Shown in pieces: positions 53,726 through 62,274 of a stretch of 64,000 nt of DNA (the first letter of the stretch is position 1; each line of letters starts with the position of its first letter). Where the stretch lies: NCBI GenBank assembly GCA_963731035.1, contig CAVSUY010000016.1, forward strand, positions 62,001 through 126,000, in the 5' to 3' direction. The translations under genes were made by a program, and so were the position numbers. The notes under the pieces were generated by a model, which was given only the letters and a program-made list of their open reading frames with translations, was not told where the DNA came from and ran no database searches. The DNA is from JAANXG01 sp963731035. Its GTDB lineage: Bacteria; Pseudomonadota; Gammaproteobacteria; Arenicellales; JAANXG01.

Positions 53726-55816
53726 GTGAGCTACGTTTCGAAATCATTTCAGTATGGACGGCATGAATTCAGGCTGGAGACCGGGGAAGTCGCCCGCCAG
53801 GCTACCGGCGCCGTTCTGGCCAGTTACGGGGACACATCGGTCCTGGTAACAGTGGTCTGCCAACCCAGCCAGCAACCCCGCGATTTTCTGCCACTGACCG
53901 TGGATTTCGAAGAAAGGACCTACGCCGCGGGCCGAATACCCGGCGGCTTTTTCAAGCGTGAAGGCAGACCCTCCGAGAAAGCCGTACTGACCTGCCGCTT
54001 GATCGACCGCCCCATCCGACCCCTGTTTCCCGAAGGTTTTACCCACGAAGTCCAGATAATCGCCACCGTGATGTCCGTGGATCCGGAAATCGATCCGGAC
54101 GTTGTCGCCATGATCGGGACGTCGGCGGCGCTGGAGGTGTCGGGCATTCCATTCAACGGCCCCATCGGCGCGGCGCGGGTCGGATTCGTCGACGGCGAGT
54201 ATGTTCTGAATCCGGCCACCTCCGATACGCGGGAGGCCTCCAAGCTGGACTTGGTGGTGGCGGGCACCGAGAGCGCGGTGCTGATGGTCGAGTCGGAAGC
54301 CAAGGAGCTCAGCGAAGCGCAGATGCTGGACGCGGTGCTGTTCGGCCACGAACAGATGCAGACGGCAATCAAAAGCATTCAGGAGTTCGCCCGCGAGTGC
54401 GGGGCCAAGCCGATGGAATGGGCGGCCCCCGAAACGGACACGAACCTGGACTCGCGGGTGAGCCAACTCGCCCGCTCGGGCATGGAAGAAGCCTATCGCG
54501 TGGCCGAGAAGACCGAAAGGCAGGCCCGGCTGGCCGCGATTCGCGACACGGTCATGAACGAACTGAGCGATGAAACCACGGATACCGAGCGTCTGGATGC
54601 GATCAAACGCGCCCTGAAGCAAGTGGAGAAGGAGATCGTACGCGGCCGCATCATCTCCGGTGAGAACCGTATCGACGGCCGTGACAGGGTGACGGTAAGA
54701 CCCATCAGTATCCGGCTCGGTGTGCTGCCGCGAACGCACGGCTCCGCTTTATTCACGCGCGGCGAGACCCAGGCGATCGTCACCACGACGCTGGGCACCG
54801 AAAGAGACGCCCAGATCATCGACGCCCTGGAGGGCGAGAGTCGGGACCGCTTCATGCTGCACTACAACTTTCCTCCCTTCAGCGTAGGGGAAACGGGCCG
54901 GGTGGGCTCGCCCAAGCGTCGGGAGATCGGGCATGGCCGGCTGGCAAAGCGCGGCCTCGCGGCCGTGATGCCGAACATGGACGACTTTCCGTACTCCATC
55001 CGCGTCGTGTCCGAGATCACCGAGTCCAACGGCTCCAGCTCTATGGCGACGGTATGCGGCGCGAGCCTGTCCCTGATGGACGCGGGCGTCGGTATCAAGG
55101 CGCCGGTCGCGGGCGTCGCCATGGGCTTGATCAAGGAAGGTGAGGGGTTCGCGGTGTTGACGGATATCCTCGGGGACGAGGATCACCTCGGCGATATGGA
55201 TTTCAAGGTAGCGGGTACCGGCGATGGTGTCACCGCCCTGCAGATGGACATCAAGATCGACGGAATCACCCGGGAGATCATGAGCACGGCGCTGCAGCAG
55301 GCCAAGGATGCCCGCCAGCATATTTTGCAGGAGATGTCCCATCTCATCTCCGAGCCACGGGCCGAGATGTCCGAGCATGCCCCCCGCATCATCACCATTC
55401 AGGTCCCGGTGGACAAGATTCGTGATGTCATCGGAAAGGGCGGAGTGACCATTCGCGCCATCTCGGAGGAGACGGGAACCGAAATCGACATCAGTGACGA
55501 CGGCACGGTCAAGATCGCGTCCGTGGACAACGCGGCCGGTCAAAAGGCCCGCGCCCGTATCGAGGAGATTACGGCTGACGTCGAGGTGGGTAAGGTCTAC
55601 GAGGGACGGGTGGTCAAGCTCATGGACTTCGGCGCTTTCGTCAACATTCTTCCCGGCCGCGACGGCCTGGTTCACATCTCCCAGATATCCCACCAACGGG
55701 TCGAGAATGTGGGTGATCTCTTGAAAGAGGGGGACGTCGTCAAGGTCAAGGTGCTCGAAGTCGACAAGCAGGGTCGAATCCGCCTCAGCATAAAGGCCTT
55801 GGAAGACGCCGCCTGA
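53726..55816 (+). CDS. pnp: Polyribonucleotide nucleotidyltransferase (PNPase)
   Basis: 696-aa phosphorolytic 3'-5' exoribonuclease. Two RNase PH domains (first from KSFQYGRHEFRLETGEVARQ; second with GVLPRTHGSALFTRGETQAI and the metal-site Asp in LGDEDHLGDMDFKVAGT), a KH domain (IRDVIGKGGVTIRAISEETG) and an S1 domain (GKVYEGRVVKLMDFGAFVNI). GTG at 53726 preceded by AGAGGA matches the family N-terminus; the open frame runs back into rpsO. Confidence 0.97.
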   Translation: MSYVSKSFQYGRHEFRLETGEVARQATGAVLASYGDTSVLVTVVCQPSQQPRDFLPLTVDFEERTYAAGRIPGGFFKREGRPSEKAVLTCRLIDRPIRPLFPEGFTHEVQIIATVMSVDPEIDPDVVAMIGTSAALEVSGIPFNGPIGAARVGFVDGEYVLNPATSDTREASKLDLVVAGTESAVLMVESEAKELSEAQMLDAVLFGHEQMQTAIKSIQEFARECGAKPMEWAAPETDTNLDSRVSQLARSGMEEAYRVAEKTERQARLAAIRDTVMNELSDETTDTERLDAIKRALKQVEKEIVRGRIISGENRIDGRDRVTVRPISIRLGVLPRTHGSALFTRGETQAIVTTTLGTERDAQIIDALEGESRDRFMLHYNFPPFSVGETGRVGSPKRREIGHGRLAKRGLAAVMPNMDDFPYSIRVVSEITESNGSSSMATVCGASLSLMDAGVGIKAPVAGVAMGLIKEGEGFAVLTDILGDEDHLGDMDFKVAGTGDGVTALQMDIKIDGITREIMSTALQQAKDARQHILQEMSHLISEPRAEMSEHAPRIITIQVPVDKIRDVIGKGGVTIRAISEETGTEIDISDDGTVKIASVDNAAGQKARARIEEITADVEVGKVYEGRVVKLMDFGAFVNILPGRDGLVHISQISHQRVENVGDLLKEGDVVKVKVLEVDKQGRIRLSIKALEDAA

Positions 55817-55840
55817 CGTCGGTTCCCGGCGCGACGGCCT

Positions 55841-56314
55841 GTGCGCGTTCTGCTGCAGCGCGTTTCGTCCGCCTCGGTTGTCGTTGACAAGGATCCCATC
55901 GCCGCCATCGGTCGCGGCCTGGTGCTGCTGACCGGCTTCGGATCCGGCGACGACGCCTCCGTGCTGGCGCCCATGGCCGACAAGATTTGCGGCCTGCGCG
56001 TGTTCGAGGACGAGGACGGACGCTTTCAGCACTCGGTCATCGATACGGCAGGGGAAATCCTCGCAGTACCCCAGTTCACCCTGTATGGCGACGTGCAGCG
56101 CGGCAGGCGCCCGGATTTCACCGGCGCCCTGGCGCCAGACCAGGCCCGGACGCTGTTCGAGGACTTCGCCGCCGCCCTTTCGGAAAGAGTAGACGGGAGA
56201 GTGGCTCGCGGACAATTCGGTGCTCACATGGGGGTACACCTCATCAACGACGGACCGGTTACACTCCTGTTGGAACGCGATCCCAGCCCCACGAAAGGGC
56301 CGGATCGCCCTTGA
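55841..56314 (+). CDS. dtd: D-aminoacyl-tRNA deacylase
   Basis: 157-aa homodimeric enzyme that removes D-amino acids from tRNA. Starts RVLLQRVSSASVVVD; the Gly-cisPro motif is present as NDGPVTLLLE. The second signature, usually SQFTL, reads PQFTLYGD here (Ser to Pro). GTG start 24 bp after pnp. Length slightly above the family's 145 aa because of the C-terminal tail. Confidence 0.92.
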   Translation: MRVLLQRVSSASVVVDKDPIAAIGRGLVLLTGFGSGDDASVLAPMADKICGLRVFEDEDGRFQHSVIDTAGEILAVPQFTLYGDVQRGRRPDFTGALAPDQARTLFEDFAAALSERVDGRVARGQFGAHMGVHLINDGPVTLLLERDPSPTKGPDRP

Positions 56315-56720
56315 TCGAGCTTCCCCCCTGGTAAGCCGCGAATCCTCGAGCCGAGGGGCCCCTGGCGCGTATAAACGGCCTCAGAAAAAGGGTCCCCTGC
56401 TCCCTCAGCGAGCGGGACAGGGTAAACGGCTTATGGCGTGGTGCTGTATTGGCGTTTGATCGGTAGTTGATAGAACCCATTCCAGGTACTCATGTCAATG
56501 TCCTGTACAACATGGGTTGTCGGGCTGAAACCCGACCGATGGCCGCCGGGCGCTAGCGGTCTGTGCCCGAGGATTGCGGGCCGCTGAATGGTGCAATGTT
56601 TGCGGCGGGGCGCACTAGCAGGCTGTTGAAAAACAGCACTGCGTAGCCGAGTGCGGACAGGTGCCGCGCTCGGCGCGTTGAAAAAGGCCAGGAAGGCGTT
56701 TTTCAACATCCTGCCAGGCT
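56315..56720. other. 406-bp intergenic region built of repeats
   Basis: No gene seen. 56392-56470 (CCCCTGCTCCCTC ... GGTAAACGGC ... GTGCTGTATTG ... GATCGGTAGTTGATAG) resembles 61957-62051. 56511-56537 (CATGGGTTGTCGGG then CTGAAACCCGACC) resembles 62465-62490. A mobile-element-like inverted repeat lies at 56618-56714. Confidence 0.6.
56618..56714. repeat. MITE-like 97-bp element with 17-bp terminal inverted repeats
   Basis: Left end GCAGGCTGTTGAAAAAC (56618-56634) and right end 56698-56714 are inverted copies with one mismatch. An inner GTTGAAAAAGGCC/GGCGTTTTTCAAC repeat makes the right part a hairpin that may also terminate the minus-strand hydrolase gene. The GGCTGTTGAAAAA text is common at ends of IS-derived sequences. 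No transposase. Confidence 0.55.
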
Positions 56721-57701
56721 TCAGGGTCGATGGTGCGGCAGGCGCGATTCGATGAAATCGGGAATGCGCTCATCGAGCCAGTAGCGAGGCTTGAACGGGG
56801 AAAGACCTGAAACGAATCCGCAATGTCCTCCGGACCGGCTCAACTCGAGCCGGGTAGACCCGGAAAGCTCTTCCGGCCCGGGTATCACCGCGGGTGTCAT
56901 GAACGGATCGTTGCGGGCGTGGATGATCAGGGTCGGGGTTCGGATGGCGGGCAGGAAGCGCCGGCAGCTGCTCTGCCGGTAGTAGTCGTGGGCGTCGACA
57001 AAGCCGTGCAGCGGCGCCGTCAGGCAGGTGTCGATCTCCTCGAACGTGCCGCACCGGGACAGTGTGTGCTCGTCGATGGGGTAGGGCATCCGCCCCCTCT
57101 TGACGGCGACGGACCGCTTCATGCCTCGTATCAGGTGGGCCTGGTACAGTTGTGATATTCCGTGCTCGAGTCGGCGTGCCCCGACCTCCAGAAGAAACGG
57201 CACCGACACCGCGACCGCCGCGTCCGGGAGGGGCCCGTCACGGTCCTCGCCCAGCCGCTTGAGAAGGATATTGCCGCCGAGGGAGTAGCCCACGGCGTGG
57301 ACAGCCATACCGGGCAGGAGGTTTCTGCAGTGTTCCAACACGACCTGGAAATCGGCGGTCTCCCCGGCGTGATAGAAACGAGCCAGCCGGTTGGGCTCGC
57401 CGCTGCAGCCCCGTTGATGCATCACCACGCTGGAGACACCTCGGTCCGCCAGGGTCTGAGACAGGGCTCGAACGTAGTGTGACGAAGACGAGCCCTCCAG
57501 ACCGTGAAGGATCACGACCAGAGCCCGGGGCTCGGCGGGCCCCAGCCAGTCGAGGTCGATGAAGTCCCCGTCGGGAAGTTCGAGGCGCTCGCGGCGATAC
57601 CGCGGCCGTGGTATCAGCCGGAACAGATAAGGCCAGACGGTCTGGACGTGGCCGCCGCGGCACCACGGCGCGGCCCGGAAACCGGACTCGGTGACTACCA
57701 C
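56721..57701 (-). CDS. YheT family alpha/beta hydrolase
   Basis: 326-aa alpha/beta-hydrolase of the YheT/ABHD1-3 family. Shows RGGHVQTVWPYLFR, LPDGDFIDLDWLG, the oxyanion-hole loop VVILHGLEGSSSSHYVR, QRGCSGEPNRLARFYHAGET, the nucleophile elbow VGYSLGGNILLKRLGE, and the late Asp and His (HARNDPFM; SGGHCGFVSG). GTG at 57701 gives the family N-terminus; an ATG at 57794 is in frame but overlaps dksA by about 50 nt. Substrate unknown; relatives act on lipids or esters. Confidence 0.85.
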   Translation of the reverse strand: MVVTESGFRAAPWCRGGHVQTVWPYLFRLIPRPRYRRERLELPDGDFIDLDWLGPAEPRALVVILHGLEGSSSSHYVRALSQTLADRGVSSVVMHQRGCSGEPNRLARFYHAGETADFQVVLEHCRNLLPGMAVHAVGYSLGGNILLKRLGEDRDGPLPDAAVAVSVPFLLEVGARRLEHGISQLYQAHLIRGMKRSVAVKRGRMPYPIDEHTLSRCGTFEEIDTCLTAPLHGFVDAHDYYRQSSCRRFLPAIRTPTLIIHARNDPFMTPAVIPGPEELSGSTRLELSRSGGHCGFVSGLSPFKPRYWLDERIPDFIESRLPHHRP

Positions 57702-57742
57702 ACCCGGAGGGGTGGACTGGTGCTCCAAGGGGTCGACGGCAC

Positions 57743-58441
57743 CTATATCATCTGGCGTTCGCGTATTTCGTCCAGGGTCTTGCAGTCGATGCACAGGGTG
57801 GCAGTGGGACGGGCCTCCAGCCTTGCGATACCGATCTCCACGCCGCAGTTGTCGCAGTAGCCGTAGTCGTCCTCATCAATGCGCTGAATAGTGTCGTCGA
57901 TCTTCTTGATCAGCTTCCGCTCCCGGTCCCGGCTCCGGAGTTCCAGGGACATGTCCGTTTCCTGGGTGGCCCGGTCGGTGGGGTCCGGATGGTTGATCGA
58001 TTCATCCTGCATGGAGCTGATTGTTCGTGTAATGTCGGATACGAGCTGGCTCCGCCAGGCCTCGAGAATCTCGCGGAAGTGGTCGTGCTGAGTCTCGTTC
58101 ATGTACTCCTCGTTCTTCCCGGGCTTGTACGGCGCGATTCCGGGAATTACCGAGTGAGCGGTATGAAGGCTGGGCTCGCTGACCCGCCTGCGGCTGGTCT
58201 TTGCCTTGGTCTTTGCCTTGGTCTTGCCGGCGGTCTTGCCCGCGGCTTTTTTGCGGGCGGCCGGCGCGGACTTCTTCGCCGTGGATTTCTTTTTCTTCGT
58301 CTTGTTCCCCGCGCCACGGGTGGTAGCCGTCTTGGCGGCCGCTTTCTTTGAAGTCTTCTTACGAACGGTCTTCGCCTTCTTCTTAGCGGCGGTAACCTTC
58401 TTGCTGGTCTTCTTCTTGGCCTTCTTGGAAGTTGCGGCCAT
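57743..58441 (-). CDS. dksA: RNA polymerase-binding factor DksA with Lys/Ala-rich N-terminal extension
   Basis: 232 aa against about 150 in E. coli. The last about 140 residues are DksA: coiled coil with the tip DPTDRATQETD (the two Asp and Ala that act in the secondary channel), then the zinc finger CDNCGVEIGIARLEARPT ... CIDC and the C-terminal helix. The first about 85 residues are Lys/Ala/Thr repeats (AATSKKAKKKTSKKVTAAKK and onward) resembling histone H1-like tails. By family knowledge it works with ppGpp, made by the RelA-type enzyme in this window. The yheT-like gene follows on the same strand. Confidence 0.93.
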   Translation of the reverse strand: MAATSKKAKKKTSKKVTAAKKKAKTVRKKTSKKAAAKTATTRGAGNKTKKKKSTAKKSAPAARKKAAGKTAGKTKAKTKAKTSRRRVSEPSLHTAHSVIPGIAPYKPGKNEEYMNETQHDHFREILEAWRSQLVSDITRTISSMQDESINHPDPTDRATQETDMSLELRSRDRERKLIKKIDDTIQRIDEDDYGYCDNCGVEIGIARLEARPTATLCIDCKTLDEIRERQMI

Positions 58442-58753
58442 GTAACGACTCCCGACGACGCGTTGGAAAAATTAAGCGCGCATTTGTACTATAAAGGCGC
58501 AGGCGACGCAATAAGAGTTTGACATCGCATAAACCGAGCCAAGTCCCTGATTAGACAGGGAAATGAGCCATCCGGGAGCGCCGGAACAGCGGTCCATTGC
58601 GACGTCTTGCACGAGATCCGCGCAGCCCTGTAACGGGGGGCCAAGCTCTGCTAAATTCACCGTTTCTCTGGGTCCGCTCCGGCAGCTTTTCAAGTGCCGG
58701 ATGACCGTTCACGAGCGCAAGCCGCCAATACCTGACAATACAGGAGACCTGCC
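58442..58753. other. 312-bp divergent intergenic region (dksA / peroxiredoxin)
   Basis: No gene seen. On the minus strand TATAGT (58488-58493) could be the dksA -10, without a good -35. On the plus strand TTGACA occurs at 58519-58524 but without a matching -10. A CAGGAGA ribosome site precedes the peroxiredoxin ATG. Confidence 0.5.
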
Positions 58754-59233
58754 ATGACCATCGCCATCGGTGACAAGCTGCCAAACGTCGATCTCTACAG
58801 GATGGGAGACAAGGGCCCGGAAAAGATCTCGTCCGACGAACTGTTGGATGGCAAGAAGACCGTTCTGTTCGCCGTGCCCGGCGCGTTCACCCCAACCTGC
58901 TCTCAGTCGCATCTGCCCGGCTTTGTGGTCAAGGCCGATGAACTGCGGGCGAAAGGCGTTGACCAAATAGTATGCCTGTCCGTTAACGATGCATTTGTCA
59001 TGGATGCCTGGGGCAAGCACCAGAATGCCGATGGAATCCTGATGATCGCGGACGGCAGCGGCGACTTCACGCGCGCGGTCGGACTGGAAATGGACTTGAA
59101 CGCCCGGGGGCTGGGCATGCGGTCCCAGCGCTACGCCATGGTGATCGAAGACGGCGTGGTGACCCACTTGAATGTCGAGGAACCCGGAAAATTCGAAGTC
59201 AGCGATGCCCAAACCATGCTTGGGCTGTTGTGA
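58754..59233 (+). CDS. Peroxiredoxin, Prx5 type
   Basis: 159-aa thiol peroxidase of the Prx5 (AhpC/TSA redoxin) branch. Starts MTIAIGDKLPNVDLYRM; peroxidatic Cys in PGAFTPTCSQSHLPGF (Thr and Cys of PxxxT/SxxC); QIVCLSVNDAFVMDAWGK; Arg in MRSQRYAMVIEDG. No fused glutaredoxin domain, so it probably uses an external thiol donor. Reduces hydrogen peroxide and alkyl hydroperoxides. First of a plus-strand trio of stress-type genes. Confidence 0.92.
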   Translation: MTIAIGDKLPNVDLYRMGDKGPEKISSDELLDGKKTVLFAVPGAFTPTCSQSHLPGFVVKADELRAKGVDQIVCLSVNDAFVMDAWGKHQNADGILMIADGSGDFTRAVGLEMDLNARGLGMRSQRYAMVIEDGVVTHLNVEEPGKFEVSDAQTMLGLL

Positions 59234-59273
59234 GAGCGGAAGAGTCGCGGCTGACATTGCCTACTAGAGGAGA

Positions 59274-59735
59274 ATGAAATTTGTGAAACACTTGTTCATC
59301 GTGGTGCTGGCGGCAGTTTGTCTGCCGTTGGGTGCCTACGCAGCGGATAATGACGCGCAGGTCGTCAAACCCGAAGTCGTGGAGGGGCAGCCGCCGAGCA
59401 ACGGTGACGTAGACCAGGGCCGGGAGCGCCTGCCTGGAAACGAACGACCGGGTCCCGCCACAGAAGCAATCGATAAGACCAAAGACGCCTCGAAGCGCGC
59501 TTGGGACGCGACCAAGAAGGGCGCCTCGGAAGCGGCCGACTACACCTCCGAGAAGGCCACTCAGGCCTGGGAGGCGACGAAGGAGGGCACCGAAAAGGCC
59601 GTTGACTGGACCAAGGAAAAGACCGGGCAGGCCTGGGAAGCCACCAAGGAGACGGCCGGCCAGGCCGGGGACGCCGTAAAGAGCGGTTACGGCAAAGCCA
59701 AGGAGAAGACCCAGAAGGCGCTGGGCAACGACTGA
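59274..59735 (+). CDS. Periplasmic LEA-like amphipathic repeat protein
   Basis: 153 aa. N-terminal signal peptide (KHLFIVVLAAVCLPLGAYA, cleavage after AYA). After a Pro-rich spacer (about 35-60) comes about 85 residues of Ala/Lys/Glu/Thr repeats of about 11 or 22 residues: KTKDASKRAWDATKKG, YTSEKATQAWEATKEG, WTKEKTGQAWEATKET, SGYGKAKEKTQKALGND. Trp recurs at regular positions. The pattern resembles LEA group 3 or apolipoprotein-like helices that protect membranes or proteins during desiccation or salt stress; that role is inferred. Strong GAGGAG site before the ATG. Confidence 0.75.
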   Translation: MKFVKHLFIVVLAAVCLPLGAYAADNDAQVVKPEVVEGQPPSNGDVDQGRERLPGNERPGPATEAIDKTKDASKRAWDATKKGASEAADYTSEKATQAWEATKEGTEKAVDWTKEKTGQAWEATKETAGQAGDAVKSGYGKAKEKTQKALGND

Positions 59736-59788
59736 GAGCGGCCGCTTTGTGCGGCCGGACGACCAACCGAAAGCAACGGAACCGTCCT

Positions 59789-60208
59789 ATGAAATATTTG
59801 CACACCATGGTCAGGGTTACCGATTTGGAGGAATCCCTGGATTTTTACTGCAACAAGCTGGGTTTGCAGGAAGTCCGCCGGCACGACAATCCGAGGGGCC
59901 GCTATACGTTGGTCATGCTGGCCGCTCCCGGCGATGAGTCCGCCCAGATCGAGCTCACTTACAACTACGATCCCGAAAAGCTGTCCGGGGGTCGGAATTT
60001 CGGGCATATCGCCTATCGGGTGGACGATATATACGAGACCTGCCAGCGCCTGATGGATGCCGGCGTGACCATCAACCGCCCTCCCCGGGACGGTCACATG
60101 GCATTCATACGGTCACCGGACAACATCTCCGTCGAGCTGCTGCAAAAAGGAGACGACCTGGCGCCCAGGGAACCGTGGGCTTCCATGGAGAATATGGGCG
60201 AGTGGTAA
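59789..60208 (+). CDS. gloA: Glyoxalase I family protein (lactoylglutathione lyase)
   Basis: 139-aa VOC-superfamily metalloenzyme converting the methylglyoxal-glutathione adduct to lactoylglutathione. Metal ligands in the GloA order: His5 (KYLHTMVRV), Glu in SAQIELTYNYD, His in FGHIAYRVDD, Glu in NISVELLQKG. GloA text LEESLDFYCNKLGL and the N-terminal MKYLHTM are kept. Length matches nickel-type bacterial GloA (about 135 aa). Confidence 0.92.
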   Translation: MKYLHTMVRVTDLEESLDFYCNKLGLQEVRRHDNPRGRYTLVMLAAPGDESAQIELTYNYDPEKLSGGRNFGHIAYRVDDIYETCQRLMDAGVTINRPPRDGHMAFIRSPDNISVELLQKGDDLAPREPWASMENMGEW

Positions 60209-60478
60209 CGTTGGCTCCCTGAACAATAAAGGGGTGGGGGATCTCGAGGAACGGGTCTTCCCCGAGAACAATCAGGTCTGAACGGCGGGAGGCCGAAAAT
60301 GAATTCGGCCGGCCGTACCGTGATTCGATCCCCTCACCCCAACCCTCTCGGCTCTGGCTGCAATCTTCGCCCTGCCTCCCCCTTCCCTGAGGTCATCCCG
60401 GAGGGAGGGGGAGGTTCGTGAAACGGCAGTGACGCCGAAGGTGCTTTTTTCGACCTGCGGGTTCGGACGATCTACGAT
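60209..60478. other. Intergenic repeat text between convergent genes
   Basis: 270 bp without a gene. GAATTCGGCCGGCC palindromic text near 60300 and CCCTCACCCCAACCCTCTCGG-type text (60335-60420), similar in style to 11990-12160 and 61957-62005. Confidence 0.4.
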
Positions 60479-61138
60479 CTACTTGGGCTGCGGCACGATA
60501 CGCAGGTAGGGTCTCGGTGCTTTCCAACCCCCCGGGTACTTTTTCTTGGCATCTTCGTCGGAAACAGCCGGGACGATGATCACGTCTTCGCCGTTCTTCC
60601 AGTTTACCGGAGTGGCCACCTTGTGGGTCGCCGTGAGCTGGCACGAGTCCAGCAGGCGCAGTATTTCATCAAAGTTGCGGCCGGTGCTCATCGGGTAGAC
60701 GACCATCGCTTTGACCTTCTTGTCCGGACCGATGACGAAAACGGAGCGTATCGTCTGGTTGTCGGCCGCGGTACGGGTCTTGGGATCGCCACTGGCGTTG
60801 GGATGGATCATGTCGAAGAGCTTCGCGACTTCCAGGCTGGTGTCGCCGATCATCGGATAGTTGACGGCGGTCCCCTGGGTCTCTTCGATGTCCTTGGCCC
60901 AGGCCTCATGATCCTCGACCGAATCGATGCTCAATCCGATGATTTTGCAGTTGCGCTTGTCGAATTCCGGCTTCAGCTTGGCCATGTAGCCCAGTTCCGT
61001 GGTGCAAACGGGGGTGAAATCCTTGGGGTGTGAAAACAGTATCGCCCATCCGTCTCCGATCCAGTCATGGAAGCTGATGGTTCCTTCGGTTGTGTTCGCA
61101 GTGAAATTCGGGACTTCGTCGCCGATACGCAGTGCCAT
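60479..61138 (-). CDS. Peroxiredoxin, Prx6 (1-Cys) type
   Basis: 219-aa Prx6-branch thiol peroxidase. Peroxidatic Cys in SHPKDFTPVCTTELGYMAKL; GLSIDSVEDHEAWAKDIEET; the Arg of TRTAADNQTIRSVFVIGPDK; the long C-terminal domain of the 1-Cys group (VATPVNWKNGEDVIIVPAVS and YLRIVPQPK). A very strong ribosome site, AGGAGGAA, precedes the ATG. Upstream (61163-61173) is a short GATAG-T-CTATC palindrome of unknown meaning. Confidence 0.94.
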   Translation of the reverse strand: MALRIGDEVPNFTANTTEGTISFHDWIGDGWAILFSHPKDFTPVCTTELGYMAKLKPEFDKRNCKIIGLSIDSVEDHEAWAKDIEETQGTAVNYPMIGDTSLEVAKLFDMIHPNASGDPKTRTAADNQTIRSVFVIGPDKKVKAMVVYPMSTGRNFDEILRLLDSCQLTATHKVATPVNWKNGEDVIIVPAVSDEDAKKKYPGGWKAPRPYLRIVPQPK

Positions 61139-61401
61139 ACGATGGTTCCTCCTGTGTAAGTTGATAGTCTATCCCGCGCCGGCCCGTACGAACGGCCGAG
61201 TGGCCATGGGGTGCTGCGAGAGCGAATCCCGGCCAGGGAACGCGTAAATCTATCACAAACCGTTGTATCGAAATAAAAGCAGATTTTCCGGGTTTTACCT
61301 TCGGGGATCGGCTGGCGATACGGTGCCGAAAGTGGCCGGCGCGGTGCTGGATGTCCTTCGACAGGTCTGAGAGAATGCGGCGCCCGTTAGCGAACGCGTA
61401 C

Positions 61402-61899
61402 ATGACCACGATGAACGACGATTTTGAAGCGCCGCTGCAGTTCGAAAATCAAACGGTAGTCCCGGAGTGGATCGATTTCAACGGCCATATGAATGTGGCC
61501 TACTACCTGTACGCGTTCGACCGCTGCGTGGACGTGATGTTCAATCGCCTGGGAATCGGACCGGCCCAGCTGGAGGAGAGCCACTGCTCGGTATTCACCC
61601 TGGAAGTGCATATCAACTATTTGAATGAGGTAGTGGAAGGAGATCCGTTGTCGGTAACCGGCCGCCTCATGGATTTCGATGAGAAGCGCTTCCACGCCTA
61701 CTTTGAGATGTTTCACGCGACCGACGAACGCATCGTCGCCGCCATGGAGCAGGTGGGTATTCACGTGGATATGAAGACGAGGAAACCTGCTCCTTTCGGG
61801 GGTGACAGTATGCGTTGCCTGCAGCGCATGCTGGCCAGCCACCGGGATCTGCCCAAGGCAAAATACGCCGGCCGGGCTGTAGGAATTCGCCGAAAGTAG
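61402..61899 (+). CDS. Hotdog-fold acyl-CoA thioesterase family protein
   Basis: 165-aa 4HBT-type protein. Signature EWIDFNGHMNVAYYLYAFD (the Asp/Gly-His-Met-Asn region of the active site), then FTLEVHINYLNEVVEGDPLS and RFHAYFEMFHA. Resembles thioesterases linked to carnitine/betaine metabolism, but specificity cannot be read from the sequence. ATG at 61402; two further in-frame ATGs lie close by (61411 and upstream 61351). Confidence 0.8.
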   Translation: MTTMNDDFEAPLQFENQTVVPEWIDFNGHMNVAYYLYAFDRCVDVMFNRLGIGPAQLEESHCSVFTLEVHINYLNEVVEGDPLSVTGRLMDFDEKRFHAYFEMFHATDERIVAAMEQVGIHVDMKTRKPAPFGGDSMRCLQRMLASHRDLPKAKYAGRAVGIRRK

Positions 61900-62063
61900 A
61901 CTTCCCTTGATCGTCTTCGCCGGGTGACTCCAGGGACGGAGGAGGCAGGACGCAAGCAGTCCCCTCTCCCTCAGGGAGAGATTCTATGTTCGGGGTGAGG
62001 GCAAACGGCGTTTCGGTTGGTGCTGTGTTGAAGCCTGGTCGGTAGTTGACAGGACCACGGCCA

Positions 62064-62173
62064 GCATGGGTTGGGGGAGGCTTTCGCCGACACGCTGTAA
62101 ATACATCCTTGTACGCTCGCTTCCGGCATCCTAAGCCTCCTGACGGTCGGCGAAAACCTCCCCCAACCCATGC
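62064..62173. repeat. Variable-stem hairpin repeat, copy A
   Basis: 28-bp inverted repeat, arms 62064-62091 (GCATGGGTTGGGGGAGG...) and 62146-62173 with one mismatch, enclosing 54 bp. Read on the minus strand the interior contains GGATGCCGGAAGCGAGC and TACAAGGATGTA, matching the interior of copy B in the opposite orientation although the stems are unrelated. Confidence 0.75.
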
Positions 62174-62230
62174 CCAAGCGGCATCACCCTTCGACAAACA
62201 CCACGGATGTGTCAGGTATCTCCGCCCCCC

Positions 62231-62274
62231 GAACGAAGGGATGGGCGTATAGGAACGAAGGGATGGGCGTATAG
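62231..62274 (+). repeat. 22-bp perfect tandem duplication
   Basis: GAACGAAGGGATGGGCGTAT followed by AG, twice in direct succession (62231-62252 and 62253-62274), ending at the boundary of the hairpin copy B. Confidence 0.9.

Noticed and set aside
56618..56714. Complete insertion sequence
   Set aside because: Terminal inverted repeats but no transposase frame between them.
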